Positions 27,400-36,250 of a stretch of 64,000 nucleotides of DNA are shown here, piece after piece. A model generated the notes under the pieces. That model saw only the letters and a program-made list of their open reading frames with translations. It had not been told where the DNA came from and did no database searches. How positions within the stretch are numbered: the stretch's first letter is position 1; every line of letters begins with the position of its first letter. The stretch is from Hyphomicrobiales bacterium (lineage in GTDB: Bacteria > Pseudomonadota > Alphaproteobacteria > Rhizobiales > Beijerinckiaceae). The DNA is taken from the NCBI GenBank assembly GCA_027483505.1, contig JAIXUP010000073.1, positions 1-64,000 of the forward strand. Reading direction: 5' to 3'. Made by a program: the position numbers and the translations under genes.

Positions 27400-28448
27400 A
27401 GGGGCCTCCCGGTTTCGCGCGAGAAGCCGCTGCGTGCCTTGTTGAACTCGCGCAGCCGCGCAAAGACATCGATACCGATCTGCCGGTATGTGTCCAGAAG
27501 ATCGACCATCACCCAGTTTTCCCGGATGAGGTCGCCTTCGAGCCGCCAGAAGTCGAGGCTCCGCATGCTGAGCCGCGTCCCGGTCGGGGCCAGGCCCATC
27601 CATCCATCGCCAGTCAGCGTCTGCATCATGTTGGGCCAGCCGGTCACGGCGGCGTAGCGGCCATCGGCAAAGAAATGCGCGCGGGTCTGCTCCGGATACT
27701 GCCCGCGATCGGGCATGGCGTTGAGGTAGGGGATCTGGTGCCAGTTGCGGAATCCGGCGATGCCCCTCCCGGTCCCGATGCCCGAAGGGCCATACCAGGT
27801 CATGCGTGGATGCCAGTAACGCTCCAATTCCATGACCTCGGGGCCGCCGTCCATCGGATGCCGCTTCATTGCCGTCAGCATCTCGATAACGCGCTGCCGC
27901 GTCCTGTCGCTCAGTTCGCCGGCATAGGGGCCTGGCACCAGCCCGTCCTGCGTGGCCGGGCCAGGCACATGCCACTCGCGTCCTAGGCTGGGCGCCATAG
28001 GCCACGCCGAAGCCTGCATCATCATCTCCGGAATGTCCCAGATCGCCTGCATTTCAGTGATCCGCCCGCCGTCAAAGCGGTAGAATTCGTGAAAGCGCAT
28101 GGCGACCTGATGCCCGGTGGCGGGAATGTCGAGCCAGGGCGCGGCGAAGACGCCCGTGTAATGGCCACAACAACCGACCCAATCCTGCCCGTCAGGCGTC
28201 TGCCCGGCGATGACGATGGTGTCGCGCCGTTCAAGATCCGGAAGAGCGGCGAACAGCGGCTTGTAGGCCACATCGTAGAAGGCGTCAGCGCCGGAGATGT
28301 CGCCGAGCGGATGACACATCCGGACGCCGCACGCCGGGCTGAGCAGACGTTCGAGTTCAGCCCTTACCGCCATTTCCTCAAAGTCGTACATCGCCGCCCT
28401 GAGCGGCGCGAGCAGGGCCTTGTGGGCCGTGTGCCGATCGGTGCTCAC
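27396..28448 (-). CDS. SnoaL-like protein, tandem two-domain
   Basis: 350 residues. The N-terminal half has [19 protein letters not shown] and an [17 protein letters not shown] strand pair. The C-terminal half has [41 protein letters not shown] and [12 protein letters not shown]. It is a clear paralogue of the protein at 35222, sharing the blocks PDLERRD, IPATG, WYGP.GIGT, SMR..DF and IRENWV. The GTG start at 28448 overlaps the hisD-like stop. The single-domain protein at 29787 matches the C-terminal half. Confidence 0.8.
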   Translation of the reverse strand: MSTDRHTAHKALLAPLRAAMYDFEEMAVRAELERLLSPACGVRMCHPLGDISGADAFYDVAYKPLFAALPDLERRDTIVIAGQTPDGQDWVGCCGHYTGVFAAPWLDIPATGHQVAMRFHEFYRFDGGRITEMQAIWDIPEMMMQASAWPMAPSLGREWHVPGPATQDGLVPGPYAGELSDRTRQRVIEMLTAMKRHPMDGGPEVMELERYWHPRMTWYGPSGIGTGRGIAGFRNWHQIPYLNAMPDRGQYPEQTRAHFFADGRYAAVTGWPNMMQTLTGDGWMGLAPTGTRLSMRSLDFWRLEGDLIRENWVMVDLLDTYRQIGIDVFARLREFNKARSGFSRETGRPL

Positions 28449-29764
28449 TCCGCCGCGACCCCGTAGGCGACGTTGCGGCCGCCATAGCGGCGGACGCGGA
28501 TGTTGGCCTGCTCGGCATGGCCGACGAAACCTTCAAGCATGCACAGCCGCGAGCAGTATTCGCCGATCATTGCGGAGGCCTCGTCGGTCAGCACGCGCTG
28601 ATACGTGTGCGTCTTGATGAACTTGCCGACCCAGAGGCCACCGGTGTAGCGGCCCGCCTTCTTCGTCGGCAGGGTATGGTTGGTGCCAATCACCTTGTCG
28701 CCGAAGCTGACATTGGTGCGCGGCCCCAGAAACAGCGCGCCATAGGAGTGCATGTGCTCAAGGAACCAGTCATCGCGCTTCGTCATCACCTGCACATGCT
28801 CGGAAGCGATGAAGTTGGCCTGCTCGAGCATCTCTTCATAGGTGTCGCAAACGATCATCTCGCCATAGTCGGCCCAGCTCTTGCCGGCGGCCTCTCCGGT
28901 CGGCAGGATCTTGAGCAGGCGCTCGATCTCGTCGAGCGTCGCCCGCGCCAGCCGCTCGGAGTTGGTGATCATCACGCAGGGCGAGTTGACACCATGCTCC
29001 GCCTGCCCGAGCAGGTCGGTGGCGCACAGTTCCGCGTCGACAGTTTCATCCGCGATCACCATGGTCTCCGTCGGCCCGGCGAACAGGTCGATCCCGACAC
29101 GGCCAAAGAGCTGGCGCTTGGCCTCTGCCACGAAGGCGTTGCCGGGGCCGACCAGCATGTCGACGGGCGCGATCGTCTCGGTGCCGAGCGCCATCGCGCC
29201 GACGGCCTGGATGCCGCCGAGGCAGTAGATTTCATCGGCGCCGCCCATGTGCATGGCCGCGACGATGGCCGGGTGCGGAGCGGGGCCGTTCGCGCTCTGC
29301 TGCGGCGGGGCCGAGGCGATGATGCGCTTCACGCCGGCCACCTTCGCCGTCACGACGCTCATGTGGGCGGACGCCACCATCGGGTACTTGCCGCCCGGCA
29401 CATAGCAGCCGACTGACTGCACCGGGATGTTCTTGTGGCCGAGGATGACGCCGGGCAGCGTCTCGACCTCGATGTCCTGAAGCGCTGCGCGTTGATGCTG
29501 GGCGAAGTTGCGCACCTGCGTCTGGGCGAAGCGGATGTCGTCGAGGTCGCGCTTGGACACCGCCGCCATGGCGGCCTCGATGTCCTGCTCGCTGAGGCGG
29601 AACGCCTTGGGGTCGTACCTGTCGAACTTGACGGACAAGTCGCGCACGGCGGCGTCGCCGCGGGCAGAAATGTCGGCCAGAATGCCTTCGACGGCGACAC
29701 GCACCTTCGCGTCATCGTCAGCCCGCTCGGCCAGCGTCCTTGCCGTTTTCAGATGCCGGATCAT
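28445..29764 (-). CDS. histidinol dehydrogenase-family NAD-dependent alcohol dehydrogenase
   Basis: 439 residues, full HisD length. Zinc and catalytic residues are kept: GQAEHG (Gln and His, about residue 252), the Glu-His pair in ASEHVQV (about 320), the Asp in [11 protein letters not shown], and the late His in [26 protein letters not shown] and [18 protein letters not shown] also fit. It lies among uptake and catabolic genes, not his genes, so a polyol- or hydroxy-acid-oxidising HisD homologue (as HpsN is for sulfopropanediol metabolism) is more likely than histidine synthesis. Start at 29764 begins the conserved MIRHLKTA. Confidence 0.85.
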   Translation of the reverse strand: MIRHLKTARTLAERADDDAKVRVAVEGILADISARGDAAVRDLSVKFDRYDPKAFRLSEQDIEAAMAAVSKRDLDDIRFAQTQVRNFAQHQRAALQDIEVETLPGVILGHKNIPVQSVGCYVPGGKYPMVASAHMSVVTAKVAGVKRIIASAPPQQSANGPAPHPAIVAAMHMGGADEIYCLGGIQAVGAMALGTETIAPVDMLVGPGNAFVAEAKRQLFGRVGIDLFAGPTETMVIADETVDAELCATDLLGQAEHGVNSPCVMITNSERLARATLDEIERLLKILPTGEAAGKSWADYGEMIVCDTYEEMLEQANFIASEHVQVMTKRDDWFLEHMHSYGALFLGPRTNVSFGDKVIGTNHTLPTKKAGRYTGGLWVGKFIKTHTYQRVLTDEASAMIGEYCSRLCMLEGFVGHAEQANIRVRRYGGRNVAYGVAAE

Positions 29765-29786
29765 GGGTTTCCTCGCGTTTCTTGAT

Positions 29787-30338
29787 TCACTTGTTGTGGT
29801 TGGGGCGGGGCGGCACACGCTCGCCTTTGTCATAGGCTTCCCAGCCCTGGCCGTTGAACGGATCGACGCCGAGCTGGCGCATCACATGGGGGAAATCCAC
29901 CATCACCCAGTTATCGACAATGCGGCCTTCGCTCACCTTCCAGAAGTCCATGTAGCGGATCTCGACGCGCTTGCCGGTGGGAGCAATGCCCATGAACTCG
30001 CCGGTATGCGTCGCATGCTGCGCGCCGAACGCCGCCGCCCACTCGCCGGAGAACAGCCGCGCCTCGTCGATGCAGACCTTGTCGGAGAAGGCGGCCTGGA
30101 ACGGGCGTTGCCAGTTGTCCTGAAACTCCGTGAGGCCATTCTTGGTGCCGCAGCCGGCATTGCCCATCCAGCGGAAGGCTTCGTGGAAGAACGCGCCGAT
30201 GCCGTTGATCTTGTGGTCGTTCAGGCCGTCGACCATGCCCTCGATGACCCGGCGCGTGTCTTCGGTCTTCGACAGGTCGTTGTCGCGCGTCAGCCTGCCT
30301 TGCTCGGGTCTTGCGCCGCTCACGGCTGTCTCCTTCAT
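29787..30338 (-). CDS. SnoaL-like protein, single domain
   Basis: 183 residues, one NTF2-like domain matching the C-terminal half of the tandem paralogues. Shared blocks are [20 protein letters not shown] and [22 protein letters not shown]. The ATG at 30338 overlaps the stop of the permease gene by ATGA, so its translation is coupled to the importer. Cyclase, isomerase or binding roles are all possible. Confidence 0.8.
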   Translation of the reverse strand: MKETAVSGARPEQGRLTRDNDLSKTEDTRRVIEGMVDGLNDHKINGIGAFFHEAFRWMGNAGCGTKNGLTEFQDNWQRPFQAAFSDKVCIDEARLFSGEWAAAFGAQHATHTGEFMGIAPTGKRVEIRYMDFWKVSEGRIVDNWVMVDFPHVMRQLGVDPFNGQGWEAYDKGERVPPRPNHNK

Positions 30339-31546
30339 CCCTTGACGGCGCCGGCCGTCAGGCCCGAGACGATCTGCTTCTGGAACACCATCACCAGCAG
30401 GAACAGCGGCGCGGTGATCGAAACGGCCGCCGCGATCGCCTCGATCTGGTCGGATGCGCGGGTGTCGCGGTTGAGAAACTGCGAGATCGCCGGAACCATG
30501 GTCTGCGACTGGTTGTCGAGCAGGAGCGCGGTCACCAGATAGTCATTGTAGGCCAGCAGGAACGAGAACAGCCCGGTCGTGATCACGCCCGGCCACATCA
30601 CCGGCATGATCACGCGCCAGAACGCGCCGAAATGCGTGCAGCCATCGACGCGGGCCGCCTCGTCAAGTTCGTTCGGGATGTTGAGGAAGAAAGAGCGCAT
30701 CATCCAGATCGTGAAGGGCTGGTTGATCGACACCAGCACGACGATGATCGCCAGCGGCTGGCCGTACAGGGTCGGCGGCGTCGCGCTGAACAGGGTGAAG
30801 AACCAGCCCGTGACAGGCGAGGTCCACAAGGGCATCAGCATCTCGCGCGAGTTGACGAAGGCCGGGACATAGCCGGTGACGAGCACCGAATGGGGCAGGG
30901 CGCGGAAGATCAGGGCGCCGATCAACAGCCAGAAGGCGAGGTTGCTGCGGGTCCGGGCCAGCGCATAGCCGGCAAGCGTGCCAACCGTCAGCGAGATTGT
31001 CACGACGCCGAAGGTGATGATCAGCGAGTTGATGAAGTTGCGGTAGAAACTGTGTTTCACCCAGACCGCGTGATAGTGGTCCATCGTCATGCCGATCAAC
31101 GGCTCGCCCAGCACGCCGAGCACCGGAATGGGCCTGATGACAGCCGACACGATGTTGGCGACGGCCGGCAACAGCACGAGCAGCAGTCCGAGCGCGCCAA
31201 CGGCGAAGATGACGGCGCCGAGAAGCCAGCCGATGGCCATCGAGCCGCCGAGCGCGAGGCGTTTCGCCAGGTCCGGCCCGAATTGCCCGGGAAGCCTGTA
31301 GAGAACCACAAGCAGGACGGCGCCGAGGGCCAGAAGCACGACGGAAACCCCGCCGCTGGTCGTCCGTGTCACGGGCCCGAGCAGGACGGTCAGGGGGTTC
31401 GCAGCCAGCGCATCGACCGGCGCGCGGAACGACATCAGGGCGACCCAGAACAGCGGAAACAGCGCAACCAGCGCCCAGACGGTGAGAAAGACGCCGGTGA
31501 GGACCTTGAGGCCCAACGGCGTCGCGAGGGCGCGTGTATCAGCCAT
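30335..31546 (-). CDS. carbohydrate ABC transporter permease, MalG type, with an unusual insertion
   Basis: 403 residues against a usual 270-290. After the first helix (GVFLTVWALVALFPLFWVALM) there is an extra 90-100 residues carrying two hydrophobic stretches (VSVVLLALGAVLLVVLYRL and AIGWLLGAVIFAVGALGLLLVLL). The normal periplasmic segment and five-helix core then follow. The EAA loop is ELDEAARVDGCTHFGAFWRVIMPVMWPG and the end is [17 protein letters not shown]. Coding potential is continuous, so this is an insertion, not a frameshift. Confidence 0.9.
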   Translation of the reverse strand: MADTRALATPLGLKVLTGVFLTVWALVALFPLFWVALMSFRAPVDALAANPLTVLLGPVTRTTSGGVSVVLLALGAVLLVVLYRLPGQFGPDLAKRLALGGSMAIGWLLGAVIFAVGALGLLLVLLPAVANIVSAVIRPIPVLGVLGEPLIGMTMDHYHAVWVKHSFYRNFINSLIITFGVVTISLTVGTLAGYALARTRSNLAFWLLIGALIFRALPHSVLVTGYVPAFVNSREMLMPLWTSPVTGWFFTLFSATPPTLYGQPLAIIVVLVSINQPFTIWMMRSFFLNIPNELDEAARVDGCTHFGAFWRVIMPVMWPGVITTGLFSFLLAYNDYLVTALLLDNQSQTMVPAISQFLNRDTRASDQIEAIAAAVSITAPLFLLVMVFQKQIVSGLTAGAVKG

Positions 31547-31552
31547 GGCCCG

Positions 31553-32581
31553 TCACCTCGACACCTTGTGGTCGCGCCAGGTGCGCATCAGCAGCGGGAT
31601 CAGCAGCAGCACGATCCCGATCATCGTCAGCATCGACGAGGCGGAGGCGCGGCTGATCGAGCGGTTACCGGTCTCATCGGGCGTCAGGTAGCTGAACGTC
31701 AGCCACTGCAGCGAAATCCGGTGTGCCTCGCTCGAAAAGCCAATGACTTCGTCGAACACCCGGTAGCTGTCCATCAGATGGATGAGCGAAACGAAGATGA
31801 TCAGCGGCATCAGGTGCGGGATCACGATATGGGTCAGCCGCTCCCAGCGCGATGCGCCGTCCACGATCGCCGACTCCATCGTGTCCTGGTCGACGGTCTG
31901 CAGGGCGGCGTAGAACACCACGAAGGCGAAGGGCGCCACATGCCAGACCCGGTAGAACATCATCAGAAGCTCGATCGTCCAGCCCTGCGCGAACATGGCG
32001 ATGTCATGCCCGGTCATCCATTCCAGCGCACGCGTCAGGATGCCGTCGCCGATGAAGAGCCAACGGATCGAGAGGGCTCCGATCACCGGGGTGATGATGA
32101 AGGGCAGCAGTGAAACGAAGATCAGCGGCCCGCGCAGGGATTTGACGGTGTTGTCGACCGCAATCGCCAGCACCAGCCCCAGCAGGAGAACGAGCGGCAA
32201 GGTGACCAGCGTGAAGGTCAGGGTGAAGCGAAGCGCCCTGTAGAAGTCGATCGTTTCAAGCGCCTTCCAGCCTTCGCCATTGGCCGCGAATGCTGCGGCG
32301 ACCTTCTCGGGCTGGAGCAGCTGCCGGTAGGACTCAAGACCGACGAAGACACGGTCGATGATCGGCTTGCCGTTGGCGTCGAGCTTGGCCGTGTTGCGCA
32401 CCTCGGTCACGCAGTTCTGCGTCAGAAAGCCCGGTGTGCAGCTCTCGACCGTGGTTTGGGTGAACTGTTGCCGATTCTGGTAGAAGCTCTGGAAGAACAC
32501 GCTGACCAGCGGCAACGCGATGAAGGTCAGCATCAGGATCAGCGACGGCGCGACAAACATCGCGAATGTCTTGCCTTTCAT
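31553..32581 (-). CDS. carbohydrate ABC transporter permease, MalF type
   Basis: 342 residues, six membrane segments. It has a long periplasmic loop after helix 1 (about residues 35-105) with two cysteines in ESCTPGFLTQNC that could form a disulfide. The EAA loop is DTMESAIVDGASRWERLTHIVIPHLMP. Six bases separate it from the next permease gene. Second gene of the importer after the receptor. Confidence 0.9.
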   Translation of the reverse strand: MKGKTFAMFVAPSLILMLTFIALPLVSVFFQSFYQNRQQFTQTTVESCTPGFLTQNCVTEVRNTAKLDANGKPIIDRVFVGLESYRQLLQPEKVAAAFAANGEGWKALETIDFYRALRFTLTFTLVTLPLVLLLGLVLAIAVDNTVKSLRGPLIFVSLLPFIITPVIGALSIRWLFIGDGILTRALEWMTGHDIAMFAQGWTIELLMMFYRVWHVAPFAFVVFYAALQTVDQDTMESAIVDGASRWERLTHIVIPHLMPLIIFVSLIHLMDSYRVFDEVIGFSSEAHRISLQWLTFSYLTPDETGNRSISRASASSMLTMIGIVLLLIPLLMRTWRDHKVSR

Positions 32582-32651
32582 GCGCTGATCCTTCCGGTTG
32601 CTGCGAACGGGGGGCCGGGCCGCTGGCGGCCCGGTCTGCGTGTCTGGCTGG

Positions 32652-33869
32652 TTACTTCACCAGACCCTGTTCCTTGGCCTTGACGAGGTAGGACGCCTCC
32701 ATCTCCGCGAGGGCCTGCTGGGCCGTCAGCTTGCCGGTCATGAAGTCGGCGATCTTCTCGCCGATCGCCGAATGGATCAGGCCCATCGACGTGGTCGAGG
32801 CATAGTTGGGCGCCCCGCCATTGGCTGAGGCAATCGCACCCATTGCAAGACGGCCGGGCACGAAGCCCTTCACCAGCCAGACGGCGGCGTCGTTGTTCGC
32901 CTTGACCATCTCCTCGTCGAGGCCTTCCATCGCCACCCGGAAGGCAGCGTCGGCTTCAGCATCAGAGATGTTCTTGGCGATCACGATGCCATCCCACCAC
33001 AGCGTCGTGGAGGGGCGGCCACCGGCCATCGCGAGCGGCGCCGCCGCCATCGCGACCTTGCCGACCACCTGGCTCTCCTTCGGATCGTCCAGTGCGCCGG
33101 CACGGGATGCCCACAGGTTCGCCATCGCGATCTTGCCCTGCTGGAACTGCTTCTGCACAAAGGTGGAGTCGGAGGCGAGGTATTCAGGGTCCATGTAGGC
33201 GGTCAGCCGCTTGATCATTTCCAGCGCCTTGACGCCAGCCTCGCTGTTGATGCTGGGTGTGTTGTCCGGCTTCACAAAGGTGCCGCCGAAGCCGACGAAC
33301 ATGTTGTTGAAATCATTCGCCAGATCCCAGCCGGCCTTGACCGTGCCGCCCAGCGGATACTGCACCTTGCCGGACGCCTTGATCCTCTCGGCCGCCGCCA
33401 GCACCTGGTCATAGGTGGTCGGGACCGGAATGTTCAGCTCCTTGAAGATGTCCTCGCGGTACATGAAGTTGTGGGCGTTCACCATCATGGCGATGGCCAT
33501 GATCTTGCCGTCGACCCGGATGAACTGGTTCGGGGTCAGGTTCTTGCCGTACTTGGCCACAAGATCGTCGAGCGGGCGGATCGTCCCGGCATTGAGCAGG
33601 GGGGTCAGCGTGCCGTTGGCGACGCCGCCGATGTGGTAGAGCGAGGGGTTCGCTGCGAAGGCGGCCGGCTGCTTGGTGCGGAAGTTCTGGTCGAGTTCAG
33701 CCTGCACATTGCCGCATTCGGCCATGGCGGAGGTCACCGCTTTCCAGGCGTCGAAGCCCGCGGTCAGCGACTTGATCGGCACGGTGTTCTGGAACGCGCA
33801 GGCCGCATGGGCCGACACGGACATGAGCAGCGAGAAGGCTGCGGCGGCGAGGGTCTTCTTGATCATCAT
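32652..33869 (-). CDS. ABC transporter solute-binding protein, family 1
   Basis: About 405 residues. Signal peptide MMIKKTLAAAAFSLLMSVSAHAACA, then the receptor fold with KIMAIAMMVNAHNFMYREDIFKELNIPVP, a typical hinge region, and DPEYLASDSTFVQKQFQQGKIAMANLW. GGGAGA precedes the two adjacent ATGs at 33869 and 33866. The open frame to 34136 lies across the gap and into the ATPase gene and is not used. Ligand unknown; probably a carbohydrate or polyol by family. Confidence 0.9.
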   Translation of the reverse strand: MMIKKTLAAAAFSLLMSVSAHAACAFQNTVPIKSLTAGFDAWKAVTSAMAECGNVQAELDQNFRTKQPAAFAANPSLYHIGGVANGTLTPLLNAGTIRPLDDLVAKYGKNLTPNQFIRVDGKIMAIAMMVNAHNFMYREDIFKELNIPVPTTYDQVLAAAERIKASGKVQYPLGGTVKAGWDLANDFNNMFVGFGGTFVKPDNTPSINSEAGVKALEMIKRLTAYMDPEYLASDSTFVQKQFQQGKIAMANLWASRAGALDDPKESQVVGKVAMAAAPLAMAGGRPSTTLWWDGIVIAKNISDAEADAAFRVAMEGLDEEMVKANNDAAVWLVKGFVPGRLAMGAIASANGGAPNYASTTSMGLIHSAIGEKIADFMTGKLTAQQALAEMEASYLVKAKEQGLVK

Positions 33870-33908
33870 CTTGTCTCCCTGTGATGCTCTGGGTGGTGGG
33901 TTTGCAGG

Positions 33909-33928
33909 GGGGCCGTTGGAGTGGCCCC
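33909..33928 (-). other. intercistronic hairpin between the ATPase and receptor genes
   Basis: GGGGCC...GGCCCC with an eight-base loop, in the 109-base gap between the ATPase stop and the receptor start. Such hairpins often stabilise receptor mRNA relative to the upstream gene. No T run. The gap holds nothing else I can identify. Confidence 0.35.
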
Positions 33929-33978
33929 GGCTATTCTGTGGTATCGCCAGGTTGGGTCCGGTTCTTGTGCGTTGTCCT

Positions 33979-35025
33979 TTAGAGTCGTTGCCCGGTGTCA
34001 TGGGCGAACAGATGGCAGATCGCGGCCGGCACGCTGATGGCGACCGGGTCCCCGATCTCGGCCCGGAAGTCCTTCGGCGCCTTGATCGCCACGAAGGCGG
34101 CGCCCGAGCGGACCGAGACCAGAGTGGCGTCGCCAAGCAGTTCGAGGCTATAGATCGGCGCGCTGATGTCCCCGTCCGCCGTGACCAGCCTGGCGTCCTC
34201 GGCCCTGAAGCCGAGCGTGACCTTGCCGCTGACGCTCCCCGTCAGTCCGGCGACGCGGACGTTCGGCGCGCTGAAGACCCCGCCCGCGATCTCGCCGTCG
34301 ATCAGGTTCATGGCCGGCGATCCGATGAATCCGGCCACGAAGGTGTTGGCGGGCCGGTCATAGATTTCGGTGGGCGAGCCGACCTGCTGGAACTCGCCCT
34401 TGTTCATCACCACCACGCGATCGGCCAGCGTCATGGCCTCGATCTGGTCATGGGTGACATAGATCGTGGTGACCTTGAGCTCATGCTGAAGGTTCTTGAT
34501 CTGCGCACGGGTCGAGACGCGCAGCTTGGCGTCGAGGTTGGAGAGCGGCTCGTCCATCAGGAAGACCGCTGGCTCGCGCACGATGGCGCGGGCCAGCGCC
34601 ACCCGCTGCCGCTGGCCGCCCGACAACTCGCGCGGACGCCGCTCCAGGAGCGCGCCAAGCTCCACCATCGCTGCCGCCTTGCGCACGCGGGCGTCATGGG
34701 TGGCTGGGTCCACCCTGCGCACCTTCAGCGGAAAGCGGATGTTCTCATAGACGCTGAGATTGGGATAAAGCCCGTAGTTCTGGAACACCATTGCCACATC
34801 GCGGTCCTTGGGCTCGAGATCGTTGACGACACGGTCCCCGATGCGGATCTCGCCCTCGGACGGGTCTTCAAGGCCGGCGATCATCCGCATCGTCGTGGTC
34901 TTGCCGCACCCCGATGGGCCGAGGAAAACCACAAACTCGCGGTCTGCGATGTCGAGGTCAATCGCCTTGACGCCGACGAAGGCGCCCCAGCGTTTACTCA
35001 CCCCGCGCAGCGAAACCTGCACCAT
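33979..35025 (-). CDS. carbohydrate ABC transporter ATPase, MalK/UgpC type
   Basis: 348 residues. Walker A GPSGCGKTTT near residue 38, signature LSGGQRQRVALARA, Walker B VFLMDEPLSNLD, switch His in YVTHDQIEAM, and a C-terminal TOBE-like region (VTLGFRAEDARLV). The start at 35025 (MVQVSLRGVSKRWG) is the family start; the longer track ORF adds 29 residues. It is first in the operon and the only MalK-type ATPase in the window, so it likely drives both carbohydrate-type permease pairs. Confidence 0.95.
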   Translation of the reverse strand: MVQVSLRGVSKRWGAFVGVKAIDLDIADREFVVFLGPSGCGKTTTMRMIAGLEDPSEGEIRIGDRVVNDLEPKDRDVAMVFQNYGLYPNLSVYENIRFPLKVRRVDPATHDARVRKAAAMVELGALLERRPRELSGGQRQRVALARAIVREPAVFLMDEPLSNLDAKLRVSTRAQIKNLQHELKVTTIYVTHDQIEAMTLADRVVVMNKGEFQQVGSPTEIYDRPANTFVAGFIGSPAMNLIDGEIAGGVFSAPNVRVAGLTGSVSGKVTLGFRAEDARLVTADGDISAPIYSLELLGDATLVSVRSGAAFVAIKAPKDFRAEIGDPVAISVPAAICHLFAHDTGQRL

Positions 35026-35113
35026 CAGCCACTCATCCCGCCACCCGCGCCAGTCCGATTGTGGTCTGCATCCGGCGCGCAGGGAGGCTTCGGAGCAGTC
35101 ATGACGCCTCACG

Positions 35114-35119
35114 TTGACA
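35114..35119 (+). promoter_or_regulatory. consensus -35 hexamer for the rightward SnoaL-like gene
   Basis: TTGACA on the plus strand, five bases before the operator candidate at 35124. No good -10 is visible at 16-18 bases (CAAGAC), so this is tentative. Confidence 0.3.
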
Positions 35120-35123
35120 GATC

Positions 35124-35139
35124 ATGAATACGTATGCAA
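35124..35139. promoter_or_regulatory. LacI-type operator candidate in the divergent gap
   Basis: ATGAATACGTATGCAA, six of eight pairs matching around a central CG, with a perfect 8-base core ATACGTAT. It lies in the 196-base gap between the leftward ATPase operon (35025) and the rightward SnoaL-like gene (35222). It shares CGTATGCAAG exactly with the site at 25582. Confidence 0.6.
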
Positions 35140-35221
35140 GACCTCAGTCGGAATTTGCGCGCGGGCTGTCTGACCTTGGTTCGCCCGGTGTTTTTAAGCG
35201 CTTCAGAGGACCATCCCCCGC

Positions 35222-36247
35222 ATGAACCCCTCGCTCCATCTGGCCAACAAGCTCTTTGTCCATCACGCCTTGAGCGCCGTCGCGGAAGCCACGCCTGCGA
35301 CACTGCACAAGCGCCTGTCGGAGGCCTATCATCCCGATGCCGAGTGGCGCGGCTCGCACCCGATGAACGAGATGCGCGGCCTTGCGGCGATGGAAGCGAA
35401 GGTCTGGGCGCCGCTTCTGCACGCCTTTCCGGATCTTGAGCGCCGCGACGTGATCGTCCTCGGCGGCCACTCGCACGGAAACGACATGGTGGCCACGGTC
35501 GGCCACTATTGCGGCACCTTCCGGAATGACTGGCTGACCATTCCAGCAACCGGCAGGCCGATCTATCTGCGCTCCGGCGAAGTGCACGTCGTGAAGGACG
35601 GAAAGATCACCCAGAGCACCGTCCTGATCGACGTGCTCGACGTCATCCGGCAGGCTGGCTTCTGGCCTGTGGCGCCAAGCCTCGGCACGGAGGAGCAATG
35701 GCCCGGCCCGCTGACGGCGGATGGACTGGTGTTCCGGGAGTCGGACCCTGCCGAGTCCGCCGCCAGCATCGCGCAGACGCTGGCAATGCACAAAACCCTC
35801 GGCGACTATGACGACCATGCCAAGGCAGGCCGCGACGGCCTGCTGAACATGCCGCAAAAGGAACACTGGCACCCCAGGATGATGTGGTACGGGCCGTGCG
35901 GCATCGGCACGACGCGCGGATTGCAGGGCTTTGTCGACTACCACCAGTTGCCCTTCCGCATCGCCTTCCCGAACCGGCGCGGCGGCAACCATTACATCCG
36001 CATCGGCGACGGCCCTTATTCGGCGACGGGCGGCTGGCCGAGCGTCTATGCCAAGCATTCCGGAGGCGGTTTCATGGGCGTGAGCCCGACAGGCCGCGAT
36101 GTCAGCATGCGCGTGATGGACTTCTACCTTCATCACGAAGGGCTGATCCGTGAGAACTGGGTCCCGATCGACATCATCAACCTGCTGCTGCAGATGGACA
36201 TCGATGTCTTCGAGCGTCTGCAGAGCTTCTTCCGGCGCGGGCGCTGA
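35222..36247 (+). CDS. SnoaL-like protein, tandem two-domain
   Basis: 341 residues, paralogue of the protein at 27396. N-terminal half: AFPDLERRDVIVLGGH, HYCGTFRNDWLTIPATG. C-terminal half: WHPRMMWYGPCGIGTTRGLQGF, GVSPTGRDVSMRVMDFY, LIRENWVPIDIIN. AGAGGA lies about 11 bases before the ATG. It diverges from the ATPase operon and converges on lacI with three bases between the stops. Enzymatic role unknown. Confidence 0.8.
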   Translation: MNPSLHLANKLFVHHALSAVAEATPATLHKRLSEAYHPDAEWRGSHPMNEMRGLAAMEAKVWAPLLHAFPDLERRDVIVLGGHSHGNDMVATVGHYCGTFRNDWLTIPATGRPIYLRSGEVHVVKDGKITQSTVLIDVLDVIRQAGFWPVAPSLGTEEQWPGPLTADGLVFRESDPAESAASIAQTLAMHKTLGDYDDHAKAGRDGLLNMPQKEHWHPRMMWYGPCGIGTTRGLQGFVDYHQLPFRIAFPNRRGGNHYIRIGDGPYSATGGWPSVYAKHSGGGFMGVSPTGRDVSMRVMDFYLHHEGLIRENWVPIDIINLLLQMDIDVFERLQSFFRRGR

Positions 36248-36250
36248 GCC

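Noticed and set aside
28445-29764. Assignment as the histidine-biosynthesis hisD
   Set aside because: Residues fit, but no other his genes are near and the operon is catabolic, so no gene symbol was given.
26632-29764. Sulfopropanediol (HpsN/HpsO-type) pathway
   Set aside because: A HisD-family enzyme and an SDR are suggestive, but no sulfolyase, sulfonate exporter or TRAP transporter genes are in the window.
30311-32113. 600-residue plus-strand ORF
   Set aside because: Antisense to two permeases; composition dominated by Arg, Gln, His and Asp, typical of a shadow frame.
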